Below are positions 15,756 to 25,219 of a DNA stretch of 56,990 bases, in pieces. The notes beneath the pieces are model-generated. The model saw only the letters and a program-made list of their open reading frames with translations. It was not told the origin of the DNA and made no database searches. The DNA comes from a virus: the IMG/VR virus record IMGVR_UViG_3300042991_000632, positions 91,036-148,025 of that record; one strand, written 5' to 3'. Numbering within the stretch: the first letter of the stretch is position 1; the number at the start of each line of letters is the position of its first letter. Position numbers and translations under genes: made by a program.

Positions 15756-16064
15756 TTATATAAATACACTGCTATTTTTTTTCAAGAAAACCAATGTTTC
15801 CTCGATCTGTTGACATTCTTTAAGAAACGAAACCTCATGGCTTATGCCCATATCAAACCACTCACCTTCTCTACGGAGATGTGAATATCTTCTTTGTAAA
15901 GTTTTTTCGATTTTATTGGCATATTCAGACTGATATGTTAAGACAAGCCTCAATTCTGAGGCATTACCCGTCTGTAACTGCTCAACCCTTTTTTTCGGAT
16001 GTTTCGATATGCCGATTTTATAATAACTGTTTTCTAAAGATTGAATTAAATATACATATTTCAT
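15756..16064 (-). CDS. T5orf172/Mug113-type GIY-YIG protein, 102 aa
   Basis: A stand-alone GIY-YIG-fold domain of the T5orf172 type. It has MKYVYLIQS (first strand), YKIGISKHPKKRVEQLQTG (the YIG-like strand and Arg helix), then IEKTLQRRYSHLRREGEWF with the conserved Glu in the helix and the GEWF signature. Such proteins in phages are probably DNA nucleases, although few have been tested. At 102 residues it is essentially the domain alone. Its ATG overlaps the end of the RuvC-like gene by 4 bases. Its last codons contain a GTATTTATA string, so the 3' end may double as a promoter for the phosphoesterase. Confidence 0.75.
   Translation of the reverse strand: MKYVYLIQSLENSYYKIGISKHPKKRVEQLQTGNASELRLVLTYQSEYANKIEKTLQRRYSHLRREGEWFDMGISHEVSFLKECQQIEETLVFLKKNSSVFI
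15759..15767 (-). promoter_or_regulatory. GTATTTATA motif inside the end of the GIY-YIG gene
   Basis: Exact motif in the codons for Val-Phe-Ile, 78 nt before the phosphoesterase ATG. It may be chance or a distal promoter. Confidence 0.3.
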
Positions 16065-16690
16065 TTAAGAATTCCAAGTTTTTTTAGTCCCGCAAATCCA
16101 ACAGCATAACTATCTGACATATCAAAACACATGTCTTTTGGTTCTTTGCTGTCTTTTTTATAAAACCATTCGATTTGGGGTTCTAATTTACAAACTTTTT
16201 TCCAGATATACAACTTTTTTTCTTTAATATATTCTGGTGGAAATGATAATGTTTCAGTTCTTTCTACTTGACCAGTCTTTTTATTCTTCTTCATTGAAAC
16301 ATTCACTAATTCAGAACAGAAAATTTTACGTGATTCATAAACAGATATTTTGATCGGATAAATTCCGAACATCATGTATAGTATGTATCGACAAATACCA
16401 TTAAATCCATATAGTAACGATACTGTATTTGCGTTATTGCTTCCACCAAGCGGTTCTTCAACAATAATGTGTGTTATTTCACCGTTTAATTCATTTAAAA
16501 TACGTTCTTTAAAATCAATAACATATTTTCTGAATATCTCGGCTTTATGAATATCACGTTCTTCAATTGGAACGTGTTTATCTGTTTTTAATTCAAGATG
16601 TTTAAGTTCAATTAACTTACCATTCGAATTCCATAACGCAAATCCAATGTTAGTCGTACTAATATCTAATGACCAAATATAATTTTCCAT
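16061..16690 (-). CDS. RuvC-like RNase H-fold nuclease, probable Holliday junction resolvase
   Basis: The RNase H fold is seen from the first strand WSLDISTTNIGFALW with catalytic Asp at 9. A second acidic position occurs in HIIVEEPLGG (about 76-79), and a C-terminal DMSDSYAVG carries the last acidic residues. In RuvC-type resolvases these residues bind two metal ions and cut four-way junctions. Phages use such enzymes to resolve recombination intermediates before packaging, the role of T4 gp49 (a different fold). At 209 residues it is slightly longer than bacterial RuvC. It is flanked by the small ribbon-helix-helix-like gene (3-nt gap) and the T5orf172 gene (4-nt overlap). Confidence 0.8.
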   Translation of the reverse strand: MENYIWSLDISTTNIGFALWNSNGKLIELKHLELKTDKHVPIEERDIHKAEIFRKYVIDFKERILNELNGEITHIIVEEPLGGSNNANTVSLLYGFNGICRYILYMMFGIYPIKISVYESRKIFCSELVNVSMKKNKKTGQVERTETLSFPPEYIKEKKLYIWKKVCKLEPQIEWFYKKDSKEPKDMCFDMSDSYAVGFAGLKKLGILK

Positions 16691-16693
16691 AAA

Positions 16694-16945
16694 TTATTTT
16701 TTTACGACTTCACGAATGTATTTTGATCTTTCTGCTTCGTTTATTTCATCCTTAACAGCATTGATTACTTGTTGCATTCCGTTTGGATCACTTAGATATG
16801 CTCTAATGAGGTCTTCAATAACTCCACCAATTTTCATGCTCTTACCTCTGCAAAGCATTTTAAACCTACCATGTAATTCTCCATCAATTATGATGGATTT
16901 TGGTTTTGTTCCATTTTGTGAAAATAATTCTTTCATATGTATCAT
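16694..16945 (-). CDS. Small ribbon-helix-helix-like putative regulator, 83 aa
   Basis: The sequence KPKSIIIDGELHGRFKML can form the strand and first helix of a ribbon-helix-helix, followed by KIGGVIEDLIRAYLSD as the second helix. An extra helical tail NEAERSKYIREVVKK follows. Arc/MetJ-type proteins of this size bind DNA as dimers and repress transcription. It heads the resolvase cluster, so it may regulate that unit or itself. The start could also be the ATG at 16936, three codons later. A near-match to the phage motif lies 22 nt upstream. The family assignment is by pattern only. Confidence 0.55.
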   Translation of the reverse strand: MIHMKELFSQNGTKPKSIIIDGELHGRFKMLCRGKSMKIGGVIEDLIRAYLSDPNGMQQVINAVKDEINEAERSKYIREVVKK

Positions 16946-16967
16946 AAATATTTAAATCATAATTTAT

Positions 16968-16976
16968 AATAAATAC
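16968..16976 (-). promoter_or_regulatory. Near-match to GTATTTATA motif
   Basis: GTATTTATT on the minus strand, 22 nt before the ATG of the small regulator gene. Confidence 0.4.
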
Positions 16977-17018
16977 TAAGATTTTATAAAAAATTATAGA
17001 TTTTTACGATTTTTCTAA

Positions 17019-17777
17019 TTAAAAATCAATTGCGAACACAATTGTTCTGGAAATTGTTGAATCTTTTGTTATCGGATCATTTAACTTACCGATAGCAACA
17101 AGTTCTTTAGTGCCGTTAACATTAGCATATATACCAACTTCAGATATTGCAACCGAATTATCTCTTGAATTATCCCAAGTTGCATTTGTTGATGAATTAA
17201 ATTCATCCAATAATAAACTTATTGGAAGTTCCAACACATAAACATCTGCCTTAATATCGGTTGTAACATTTCCAAGGAAATATACTTCATCACCAAAACA
17301 TAATTTATCTGTTTCGGCAACAACCGGATATGTTAGATAGTCTAAATTATATTCACTAAATCCAGTAAAACCAGTAGTATCATAATTAAGTAATGGTATT
17401 TCAAATACAACACGCTTCATGTCTGCAGCAGATAATAATCTGGTTGTACCTGTTGGATATGTTGGGATTTGATGTGTTAAATCATATTTTTTCCATAATG
17501 CTGGGTCTGGTTTAACGTCCGATAGATCATCGACATTAGTGTAATGAACCAATTGAAGCAATGCATATATTTTATGTGCCGAATAACCTGTTGTAACACC
17601 AGTATTTGAATCTAAAAATTTGAAATCGTTAATATCCGAAAAGCCAAGTCTTATTTTTTCAATATAAGGATTAAGCGGATTTAATTCCAATCTATCAATG
17701 TAGTTACAATGAATTGCTTGTGAATATCCACTTAATGGCACAAATAAATATGATATGAAAACTGTATAACCGTTCAT
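17019..17777 (-). CDS. Tail/baseplate-associated structural protein, 252 aa
   Basis: A beta-rich protein without charged helices, typical of tail parts. The C-terminal segment NSVAISEVGIYANVNGTKELVAIGKL resembles the 'exhibits sEvGly' element of tail-collar and baseplate-periphery proteins, and the central part has many short strands. It is the last gene of the tail unit, 15 nt from the 547-residue protein. A baseplate or tail-fibre attachment role is likely from context. Its exact T4 counterpart is not clear; a loose analogy with the gp8-gp10 periphery is possible but not shown. Confidence 0.6.
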   Translation of the reverse strand: MNGYTVFISYLFVPLSGYSQAIHCNYIDRLELNPLNPYIEKIRLGFSDINDFKFLDSNTGVTTGYSAHKIYALLQLVHYTNVDDLSDVKPDPALWKKYDLTHQIPTYPTGTTRLLSAADMKRVVFEIPLLNYDTTGFTGFSEYNLDYLTYPVVAETDKLCFGDEVYFLGNVTTDIKADVYVLELPISLLLDEFNSSTNATWDNSRDNSVAISEVGIYANVNGTKELVAIGKLNDPITKDSTISRTIVFAIDF

Positions 17778-17792
17778 TTTTTATTTTATTAA

Positions 17793-19436
17793 TTATTCTT
17801 CATCAATATTACCGTTAAAGCAATAGTTATTTGTATGATTAACATTAGTTAAACTCAAAGTGCCAGTACTATTAGTTAAAATATTACAAACGCCATCGGT
17901 TAAACAACAGCCATTAATATAATCACAAGCATTAAGATAAAGCCTACCGCCAATCGCTATTGATAATGCACATCCGGTAGCCTGATAACCAGTATTGACA
18001 ACATTGCTTAATGTAACCGTATTACCAACAGGGAATGATATCCATCCACTTGATGTTCCACCCGATTGATAACAATAGCATTGTGATACGATACAAACTT
18101 TTCCAACATCTTCAATAGTCGGTGTTTTCCAAGTTACTTCAGGTGCTGCTGGCGGACATGGTATTAAATCAGTCATATCAGCAAGAAAATCTGGAAGCGT
18201 CCAAGACCTGTTTGATTTATATGATAAAGCAAATAATAATTCCTGATCTTCAATCACAAATATTTTTAAATCTGGAAATACTTTACCAACAACATTTCCA
18301 TCTAAATCTGCTAAATCATAATATGCTTCATCTAATGATGCTGTTGCACCACTTGATATTTTTACATTACCTGTTGGAACGAATCTTGCACCTAATTTTG
18401 TGTTGCTTGATTTATGCCACATTATTGTTGGAATATCCAATATTGTGGTTTTTAAATAAAAACCCTCACCATAAACATTTGCTGGTGATGAATTCGTATA
18501 GTGAATAATTCCCAATTTCTTATAAACTGGTGCTTGGTTTTGAATGTATGAAACAAAACCACCATATTTTGCCGTGTCAAATTGACTGTATTTTAATTTA
18601 TTTGCTGCAACACCAGCGATTTCTTCGGTAAATACAATACTCATATTCCAGAATGGAAATATTATTGTTGGACATTGACTATTTTCTAAAAATGATAATA
18701 CGCTTTCATCAAGATATTCTGTTGATGACATATTAAATACGGTACTACCTGAGAAGTTAATGTAATCATAATATATTAAAGCACCAGCCATACTGGTTGC
18801 TGAATATCCACTGAAGTTTGGTAAATTCCTATCTACGATAACCACTAAATTATTGGCTGCTAAAGAACCGGATGAATATCCAACAATTTTATACATTAAA
18901 TATGGTGTTGGACAATTTGGTGTAATCGTATGTCCCGTTGTACTTGTATTGCATGCCCACTTAATCAACACAATATCACCAATTGCTGGTTCTTGAGCAC
19001 TTGCACCATAAGTTGGTGCTTTTAGTAGATATAATGTTGTTTCACCAGTCATACCACTCATTGCAACCATTGCATCAGGTTGTTTAACATGATTGCTATC
19101 AGTAATAAATGTTGTAGCACTATTTGTGAAAAATCCAATTGGATCAATAGAATTAATTACCTGATACGTGCTTGGTGCACTTGAAATTATGTTATATGGA
19201 TCACCTGATAATGTTTTTGGTATGAATGATAATATACTTGGATTTTTATCTGCTGATCTTAAAATTGATGAGTTAAATGGCACGAAACCTGTATCTGCAA
19301 TGAAATTATAATCAATTTCACTATCGCCAATAGCATAATAATCAAAACTCAAATTTCCTGCAGATAATAATTCTCTACCTTTTGAGGTTAACTTAATATT
19401 AATTACAACAGGGTCTTTTTTATCAATGAATGCCAT
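17793..19436 (-). CDS. Tail/baseplate structural protein, 547 aa
   Basis: The first 50 residues match a type I recall from large T4-like phages: KKDPVVINIKLTSKGRELLS followed by a FDYYAIGDSEIDY element, in proteins encoded among the baseplate and fibre genes. The remainder is beta-rich with many Ser/Thr/Gly turns. The last 150 residues gain cysteines (CIVSQCYCYQSGG, YLNACDYINGCCLTDGVC), a feature shared with neighbouring tail genes. It probably sits on the outer tail or baseplate, perhaps as adhesin support. A one-mismatch promoter motif lies 15 nt upstream. Confidence 0.65.
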   Translation of the reverse strand: MAFIDKKDPVVINIKLTSKGRELLSAGNLSFDYYAIGDSEIDYNFIADTGFVPFNSSILRSADKNPSILSFIPKTLSGDPYNIISSAPSTYQVINSIDPIGFFTNSATTFITDSNHVKQPDAMVAMSGMTGETTLYLLKAPTYGASAQEPAIGDIVLIKWACNTSTTGHTITPNCPTPYLMYKIVGYSSGSLAANNLVVIVDRNLPNFSGYSATSMAGALIYYDYINFSGSTVFNMSSTEYLDESVLSFLENSQCPTIIFPFWNMSIVFTEEIAGVAANKLKYSQFDTAKYGGFVSYIQNQAPVYKKLGIIHYTNSSPANVYGEGFYLKTTILDIPTIMWHKSSNTKLGARFVPTGNVKISSGATASLDEAYYDLADLDGNVVGKVFPDLKIFVIEDQELLFALSYKSNRSWTLPDFLADMTDLIPCPPAAPEVTWKTPTIEDVGKVCIVSQCYCYQSGGTSSGWISFPVGNTVTLSNVVNTGYQATGCALSIAIGGRLYLNACDYINGCCLTDGVCNILTNSTGTLSLTNVNHTNNYCFNGNIDEE

Positions 19437-19451
19437 TTTTTATTCTTTAAA

Positions 19452-19460
19452 CATAAATAC
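19452..19460 (-). promoter_or_regulatory. Near-match to GTATTTATA motif
   Basis: GTATTTATG on the minus strand, 15 nt before the 547-residue gene. Confidence 0.45.
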
Positions 19461-19474
19461 TGATTATAAAAAAT

Positions 19475-20485
19475 TTAACCACTATAAGCACATGAACTTT
19501 GACATGTCGTACCAATATCAAATGTGCCAGCACCAGAAATTGATGTAACTGCTTTAATACATGCACAACTATTTGTACCACCTTGACCCATCTCACCTGA
19601 AAGTGTAACTGCTTTTTGATAGATACGAATAATATCACCATAACACATTTTTATTGATACATTTGAAATTGTGTCTGGTGAACATGATGTTTGATAAAGA
19701 TCACAACTTTGAAGCATTACAAAACCCAGCATACTAACACCTTTACAATACACACAATAAGAAGAACATGATGTGGTTAAACTAACACCATCCCAAACCA
19801 AGGCAGGTGCAACATATAGTGGAACACCCAAGCAAAGGCAGTAACATTCACCTGAAACCATTGGTGGTGTTGTTACAATACAATGGCATTCAAATCTTGA
19901 TGCCAAACCATCAGTGCCCGTGCTACCATATAAACATAAATTAACATCCTTTGCGTTTGCAGTTTGTTGGGTACAAACATCACCATATCCAGAACCAATT
20001 GCATTTCTCGCAAATGCCCTATAATATGTTATAGTATTTTCACTAAGTCCGGTAAGCGGTGTTAAATATTGTGTATCGTTAGCAATTGTAGCAAAATTTG
20101 ATGATTTACAAACAAGTGATGGAACATTCTCGTAACATAATGATGCTAATGTTCCAAATGTCGGATTCTGTGTGTATAATGCACCATATTCTGCAATTGG
20201 AGCACCATTATTATTACACATCTTATTAAATTTCAACAACATTGAATCACTTGTGATTGAAATAGCACCAGAAGCGGTGCAGACAGTTGGAATTCCTGCG
20301 GGTACTGCCTCAGTACAACCAGTTAAAACATTTCCATAGTATGGAACACCACTAATAACAGCATATGCTCTATATTCATAGATTGTACTTGCTGATAATG
20401 AATTAATATCCATATCATATGTATCACTAATAAGTGATCCTGTACATAATGGTGTTAAAACCCAAGGTGTTGGAAATGTTGGCAT
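19475..20485 (-). CDS. Cysteine-rich tail protein with FN3-like repeats, 336 aa
   Basis: Two fibronectin-III-like modules are suggested by TIYEYRAYAVISGVPYYGN near the N-terminus and NTITYYRAFARNAIGSGYG near 150-170, each followed by a Cys-containing turn. The second half is strikingly cysteine-rich (CHCIVTTPP, ECYCLCLGVP, SYCVYCKG). The C-terminus SISGAGTFDIGTTCQSSC resembles the end of the neighbouring 1491-residue tail protein, which suggests shared ancestry of the tips. It is likely a host-contacting tail or adhesin component. Cytosolic assembly would keep cysteines reduced, so their role is unclear. Confidence 0.6.
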   Translation of the reverse strand: MPTFPTPWVLTPLCTGSLISDTYDMDINSLSASTIYEYRAYAVISGVPYYGNVLTGCTEAVPAGIPTVCTASGAISITSDSMLLKFNKMCNNNGAPIAEYGALYTQNPTFGTLASLCYENVPSLVCKSSNFATIANDTQYLTPLTGLSENTITYYRAFARNAIGSGYGDVCTQQTANAKDVNLCLYGSTGTDGLASRFECHCIVTTPPMVSGECYCLCLGVPLYVAPALVWDGVSLTTSCSSYCVYCKGVSMLGFVMLQSCDLYQTSCSPDTISNVSIKMCYGDIIRIYQKAVTLSGEMGQGGTNSCACIKAVTSISGAGTFDIGTTCQSSCAYSG

Positions 20486-20517
20486 TTTTTATTTAATTTT
20501 CATTTTTCATAAATACA

Positions 20518-20526
20518 TTTTATTTT
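20518..20526 (-). promoter_or_regulatory. Near-match to GTATTTATA motif
   Basis: GTATTTATG, 32 nt before the 336-residue gene and overlapping the end of the large tail gene. Confidence 0.35.
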
Positions 20527-23500
20527 TATGGAAGTAGTGGCATATTACTACATGTTATACTACTACTGAATGGAGATACACCAATGCTAAAACTACCAAC
20601 ACCAGCACCAATACTTGATATATGAATTGATGCTCTACTTGGTTTTGCCTGACCGCCCCAAGTATCTTCTTGTGCTGATGCATATGTGATAACTTCAATA
20701 CAATCGCCATATAAAAGTGATGTGTTCCAAGTACCACCACAAGTACATTCTGCTTTTGAACTCACTGATTTAGTATTAATTGTAATTCCATTACGTTTCA
20801 ATTCAACGCATTGTACGTATGGCGCATGTGCTGTACTTGGTTTACAAATACACCAGCAGAATGTAGGATAAAAACATTCACCCGGTGACATTGATGGATT
20901 TATACCACCAATACTGCTACCAAACGCACCACATGCACATATTATTTCATCAATATAATTAGTTCCGCTACCACCCGGTGAACAAAGAATACATACAGAT
21001 TTTGACGTTGGCACATATGCTGCTTGTGTTACGCAAACACATTTTGTTGTACCAACAGTTGGTGTATAGCATATTAATGTTGATCTTGCTACACCAGCAT
21101 TTCCAGTAACATCAATTCTATGTGATACTCCTAATGGTGCTGGTGGTTCAGGTGCTTCAGTATTTATCCACGATGGCAACGGATATGGAAGTATTGAATA
21201 TGTGTTTGTTGGATCGCCACATATTGTAATAAATTGTGAACCACCTGCTGAAGTAAACGTTAATGCTGTTGGACTTAATGTTAGATCGCCAAACTCACCT
21301 ATTGTTCCAATTGCTCTATACATCATTCCATAATATTCAACATCAGCACCACAACCAGCAGGTGTTACAATACCACCAGTGCTACATATACCAGTATAAC
21401 TCATAATTCCAACACATGTTTCAATTGTAATTGGAACTGGTGGCGGTGTAAAAGGTATTATTGTCGATAATGTGTTGCCATATGCTGTTAATGCACTTGA
21501 AATTACCATTGCTCTGTAATTATAAGTACATCCTTCTGTTAATCCAGTAATTGATGCTGGATATGTGTTTATTATAAGTGGTATTGTGCATAATGGTGTC
21601 GGTTGATTTAACCATGTACCGCTTGAATTAACTTTGTATTGCATACCATATTGTGTGACGGTTGTATATCCACTAATATTTAAACCACCTGTTGATTGAA
21701 CATACCCTAATCCAATACCATAAGTTCCAGATGATCCAGTTATTGTTCTCAATGATAATACTATTGGTGCTGGTGCTTCGCTTTGTGGAATTGAGAATTC
21801 ACTACCATCATCACCTAAATATTGATACATAGCATTACCTCTCATATCAATAGTTGTTGATCCATCGGCATATAAATTCACACCCCTTTTGTATGTAAAT
21901 TTTTGTTTTGTAAACACTGTGTTCCTAACCAAAAGACCAGACTTTCTTAATATTATTGTTGCAGAAAGTAATTGGTCAACAAATCTTTGGAAGAATGCAT
22001 TATATTTGCTCAAGAATGAATATAAATTTTCAAAAGTATAACCATTTGATTGTAATGGATTACTTGAGTCAAGTTCTGCTCTTTGTAAATATTGTATATA
22101 AACATTTAGTAATGTTGGATACCAACCACCTTTAAAATCACTAATTGTTTTTCTATTTCTAACGTTTATCATTCTTCTTTGAATTAACTCAATAAATTCA
22201 AGGAATGATAATTGACTGATATCACCAACGCCAAAAGTATCTCCAATAACCGGAGTAAAATAATCACTACCACCAACAAGATAATAAGCACTAATTACGC
22301 TACCATATTTTAATCCGGCTGGTAAGAAAATTTCATATGGATTACTAACGTTAATACTATAATCCATTCCCGGTTCTAATCCAATACCATCTATTAATAT
22401 TTTAACTTCTTTTGCGTCATTTACCTTATAATTGAGTTTATACACAAATTTACCAGCCAAACTATTATAATAAACTTTCCCACCAGAAAAACTATTAATT
22501 TTATATATTTCGTTTCTTGCAGCAATACTTGTACTTCCAATAACATTAACATATGCTACTTGTATATACGCATTTGTCACCGATTGATTCATTACTGCCA
22601 AATAAGAAATAACCTCTGGATTGGAAATAATGATTTCGCTGGTGTTGCTTGGATTAACTGTGTAGTCGCCAGTAAAAACACCATTATTTTTTGTCAAAGC
22701 AATACCATTGATTGTGACCTGAACATCACCACTTGCTGGTGATGGTAATGGTATTGTTGTTCCAACAAGATTTGGTTTTATTCTTGTTACCATATATTGA
22801 ACAGATATCCCGGTAACAGGACTTGTCATTGCCGAATAAATATATGTTGCTTGAATTACATCTCTACGATATGGATTATTTACAGCACTTGCCGTTAATA
22901 ATGTAAATGTATTTGCCGTGTAATCAATACTATAATCTGCTTCTGCTGTTGTATAATATGTGCCACCAGTTGTTCCACTATATTCTCTTGGTGCATTTAA
23001 TAAAATACCATTGAAACGAACCTCTAATTCACCTTCTGCTTTAGAATATGGTGCGGGTAGTGGAAATGTTGTTTGTGTTGCCCTAACACCCAATGATATG
23101 TTAATGAATTTATATGGTAATGTATATCCGCTTGAATTTGCCGGAAAGTCAGTATTCTTTATATAATCAAAAACATCGTATTCAATACCACGTGCCGTAT
23201 CGAGTGAGATATCAACTTCTTTTGTATTTAAAACTAACCTACTATCCTGTTGATAATATTGTGGTGTTGTATCATCGAGTCTCATTGTAGCACCTGTTTG
23301 AATCCACGATTTTTTGTTATCAACAGTTTGCATCAAATTAAAGCCAGCCATGCGGAACACATCCATGTATGCCTGACCACTATCAGTATCACCAGAAATC
23401 TGGAAATAAAAACTGTTTATTTCTTCTGGCGCAACAGGATAACCACTCGTATCATAAGGTAATGAGTTCGATGGAAAATCCAGTTGTGTTAATGTGACTG

Positions 23501-25001
23501 AATCGGGATCAATTTTACCGTCAACAGTATAAACATATTCTGTGATATTAATAAAAGGTTCTGGAATACCGATCAATAAAAACATTGATTTTATTGCCTC
23601 ACGTGTACCCTTTGATTTCCAGAAATAATTTGTATTGATTAAAATTCTTCTCCAGAGTTCAATATCAATTTCGGCTGGCATTAAATCAGTATGCAAGTTT
23701 CTTTCGTCCTCATCAATAGTTAAAAAACTTTCAACTAATTCATCTTCATTGATTAATGAAAAATAATTCCAACCAAATGTTCTTGCAAGGTTTTTTACTA
23801 ATTGGTCAGGAAGATTATTGATTTTATCGTATGTAACATGATTAATATAAACCAATGAATCAATAAATTCTCTCATTTGATCGAATTCCCAACCATATAA
23901 CCTTAATAGTTTCGTCATTTTACCTTCTTCGGTAAGGTCATATGTTTTAATTGATGTTGGTGTTAAAAATCTGGCAATTAAATCTGTTTTAATTGAATCG
24001 TATTTGCTTCCAATTGTTAAAAGACTATCTAAAAAATTTCGATAATTGGCGGTATCAATATCAATATTATAATCATCTGCTGTTTTCCAAAGTAAATATG
24101 TATCAGAATAAATTATTGATCCATCATCAAGTAAGGTAGGTTCTTTAATTTTAAATCTAAATCCACTTGTAGCACCGGAAATTCTTTCAGAAACAATATA
24201 TTTCTGATAATCATCCAATAATTCTCTGAATTCCTCAAAAACTTTATTGTTCGGTTTAATATGAAAATTAATTGAACCTGATGTGCCAGTAACAATTGGA
24301 AATGGATTGCCAACCACTTTCAAAATAAGATTATTGTAATTTTCTTTAGTTGGTTCAGTTATTGTGAATCCAGTAAATCCAATTACTGAAAATGAATTTC
24401 CGGTTGGATAATCTAAAGACCAAACAATATAATCCTCATAGGATAAATTTAAATTTTTTAATTTAATATCATCAGGTTCAGTTAAATTTCCGTCATTATA
24501 CACCAACCCAAATTTATTAACGAGATATGCTATTGGTACTCTGAATGTTGTTGTATTTGCTGTTGAATCATATTTATAATTATTTACGGTATATACACCA
24601 GTACCTGTTTTTGAGTTTGCAAATAAACTTCCCGGATAATTTAAAATAATTGTTTCAATACAATTACGTAAAAATTCATATGCTGAACCGTATCTAACAA
24701 AAGTATTTAAATCTGATTTATCTAAATTTAAAACAGCATTTACCGCTTTGTCATAGATTATTTCTGATTGCACATCAGATAATTCCATTGTTTCCAACGT
24801 AATTGGACGAACAAATGAACTTAATTCATTGGAATAATCAATATATCGTCTTCCTTCAAGATTTGATGTTACTACAAACTTACCAAATGAAAATACTGTT
24901 TGTGATGCAGTGTTGTTGAAATTTGTACCATTTAAATTTGAATCGAGACTTCCATACAATCGTATTTTGTCTATGTCAATTATAGATTTTACTTTTGCCA
25001 C
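20526..25001 (-). CDS. Large baseplate/tail protein with Tail_P2_I-like, FN3-like and BACON-like domains
   Basis: About 1491 residues. The N-terminal 430 residues are beta-rich. Around 437-487 the segment ELWRRILINTNYFWKSKGTREA...LIGIPEP recalls the 'KsKGT' region of P2 gpI-type tail proteins. The middle has repeated Ig-like stretches such as (I/L)NG(I/A)x(L). An FN3-like module lies at about 1115-1180. A BACON-like module follows at about 1239-1328 (LSPTALTFTSAGGSQFI...SWIN...VCVTQAAY), then a cysteine-rich tip. BACON domains are typical of Bacteroidota and their phages. The frame opens at 25046 but crosses the promoter motif, so I chose the GTG at 25001, 15 nt from it. Probably links baseplate and fibres. 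Confidence 0.75.
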   Translation of the reverse strand: MAKVKSIIDIDKIRLYGSLDSNLNGTNFNNTASQTVFSFGKFVVTSNLEGRRYIDYSNELSSFVRPITLETMELSDVQSEIIYDKAVNAVLNLDKSDLNTFVRYGSAYEFLRNCIETIILNYPGSLFANSKTGTGVYTVNNYKYDSTANTTTFRVPIAYLVNKFGLVYNDGNLTEPDDIKLKNLNLSYEDYIVWSLDYPTGNSFSVIGFTGFTITEPTKENYNNLILKVVGNPFPIVTGTSGSINFHIKPNNKVFEEFRELLDDYQKYIVSERISGATSGFRFKIKEPTLLDDGSIIYSDTYLLWKTADDYNIDIDTANYRNFLDSLLTIGSKYDSIKTDLIARFLTPTSIKTYDLTEEGKMTKLLRLYGWEFDQMREFIDSLVYINHVTYDKINNLPDQLVKNLARTFGWNYFSLINEDELVESFLTIDEDERNLHTDLMPAEIDIELWRRILINTNYFWKSKGTREAIKSMFLLIGIPEPFINITEYVYTVDGKIDPDSVTLTQLDFPSNSLPYDTSGYPVAPEEINSFYFQISGDTDSGQAYMDVFRMAGFNLMQTVDNKKSWIQTGATMRLDDTTPQYYQQDSRLVLNTKEVDISLDTARGIEYDVFDYIKNTDFPANSSGYTLPYKFINISLGVRATQTTFPLPAPYSKAEGELEVRFNGILLNAPREYSGTTGGTYYTTAEADYSIDYTANTFTLLTASAVNNPYRRDVIQATYIYSAMTSPVTGISVQYMVTRIKPNLVGTTIPLPSPASGDVQVTINGIALTKNNGVFTGDYTVNPSNTSEIIISNPEVISYLAVMNQSVTNAYIQVAYVNVIGSTSIAARNEIYKINSFSGGKVYYNSLAGKFVYKLNYKVNDAKEVKILIDGIGLEPGMDYSINVSNPYEIFLPAGLKYGSVISAYYLVGGSDYFTPVIGDTFGVGDISQLSFLEFIELIQRRMINVRNRKTISDFKGGWYPTLLNVYIQYLQRAELDSSNPLQSNGYTFENLYSFLSKYNAFFQRFVDQLLSATIILRKSGLLVRNTVFTKQKFTYKRGVNLYADGSTTIDMRGNAMYQYLGDDGSEFSIPQSEAPAPIVLSLRTITGSSGTYGIGLGYVQSTGGLNISGYTTVTQYGMQYKVNSSGTWLNQPTPLCTIPLIINTYPASITGLTEGCTYNYRAMVISSALTAYGNTLSTIIPFTPPPVPITIETCVGIMSYTGICSTGGIVTPAGCGADVEYYGMMYRAIGTIGEFGDLTLSPTALTFTSAGGSQFITICGDPTNTYSILPYPLPSWINTEAPEPPAPLGVSHRIDVTGNAGVARSTLICYTPTVGTTKCVCVTQAAYVPTSKSVCILCSPGGSGTNYIDEIICACGAFGSSIGGINPSMSPGECFYPTFCWCICKPSTAHAPYVQCVELKRNGITINTKSVSSKAECTCGGTWNTSLLYGDCIEVITYASAQEDTWGGQAKPSRASIHISSIGAGVGSFSIGVSPFSSSITCSNMPLLP

Positions 25002-25016
25002 AAGTTTTACATTTAC

Positions 25017-25025
25017 TATAAATAC
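25017..25025 (-). promoter_or_regulatory. GTATTTATA promoter-like motif
   Basis: Exact motif, 15 nt before the GTG at 25001 and 12 nt past the terminator at 25038-25063. Confidence 0.6.
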
Positions 25026-25033
25026 GATAATAT

Positions 25034-25063
25034 AAAAAAATCCCAATACGGATATTGGGATTT
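25034..25063 (-). terminator. Intrinsic terminator
   Basis: 11-bp stem AAATCCCAATA (arms 25038-25048 and 25053-25063), 4-nt loop, then a run of seven T on the minus strand. It ends the unit containing the small membrane gene at 25093-25209. Confidence 0.85.
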
Positions 25064-25092
25064 ATCTGTCAAGACCGTCTTTGCTTTTTGAT

Positions 25093-25209
25093 TTAGTTAT
25101 TTTTTCTATCTCTACTAATATCAAACAGCATTTTAATAAATGCGCCAACAAAAATAACTAATGGAAGTGTTTTTGGCTCACCGAATAAATCTTTTAAATC
25201 ATTTAACAT
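25093..25209 (-). CDS. Small membrane protein, 38 aa
   Basis: A short frame MLNDLKDLFGEPKTLPL followed by the hydrophobic stretch LVIFVGAFIKMLFDI and a charged end SRDRKNN, which gives one membrane segment with a positive C-terminal side. It lies between the structural gene at 25220-26131 (10-nt gap) and a terminator, in the right direction and position for a real gene. No family recognised. It could be a small holin-like or antiholin-like peptide; only the topology supports this. The frame may also be untranslated. Confidence 0.5.
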   Translation of the reverse strand: MLNDLKDLFGEPKTLPLVIFVGAFIKMLFDISRDRKNN

Positions 25210-25219
25210 ATTACTTTTT

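Noticed and set aside
17008-17027. GATTTTT/AAAAATC hairpin as a terminator
   Set aside because: Only one GC pair, and no immediate T run after it on the minus strand.
24113-24313. Small frame within the large tail gene
   Set aside because: Out-of-frame shadow of the 1491-residue tail gene on the same strand.
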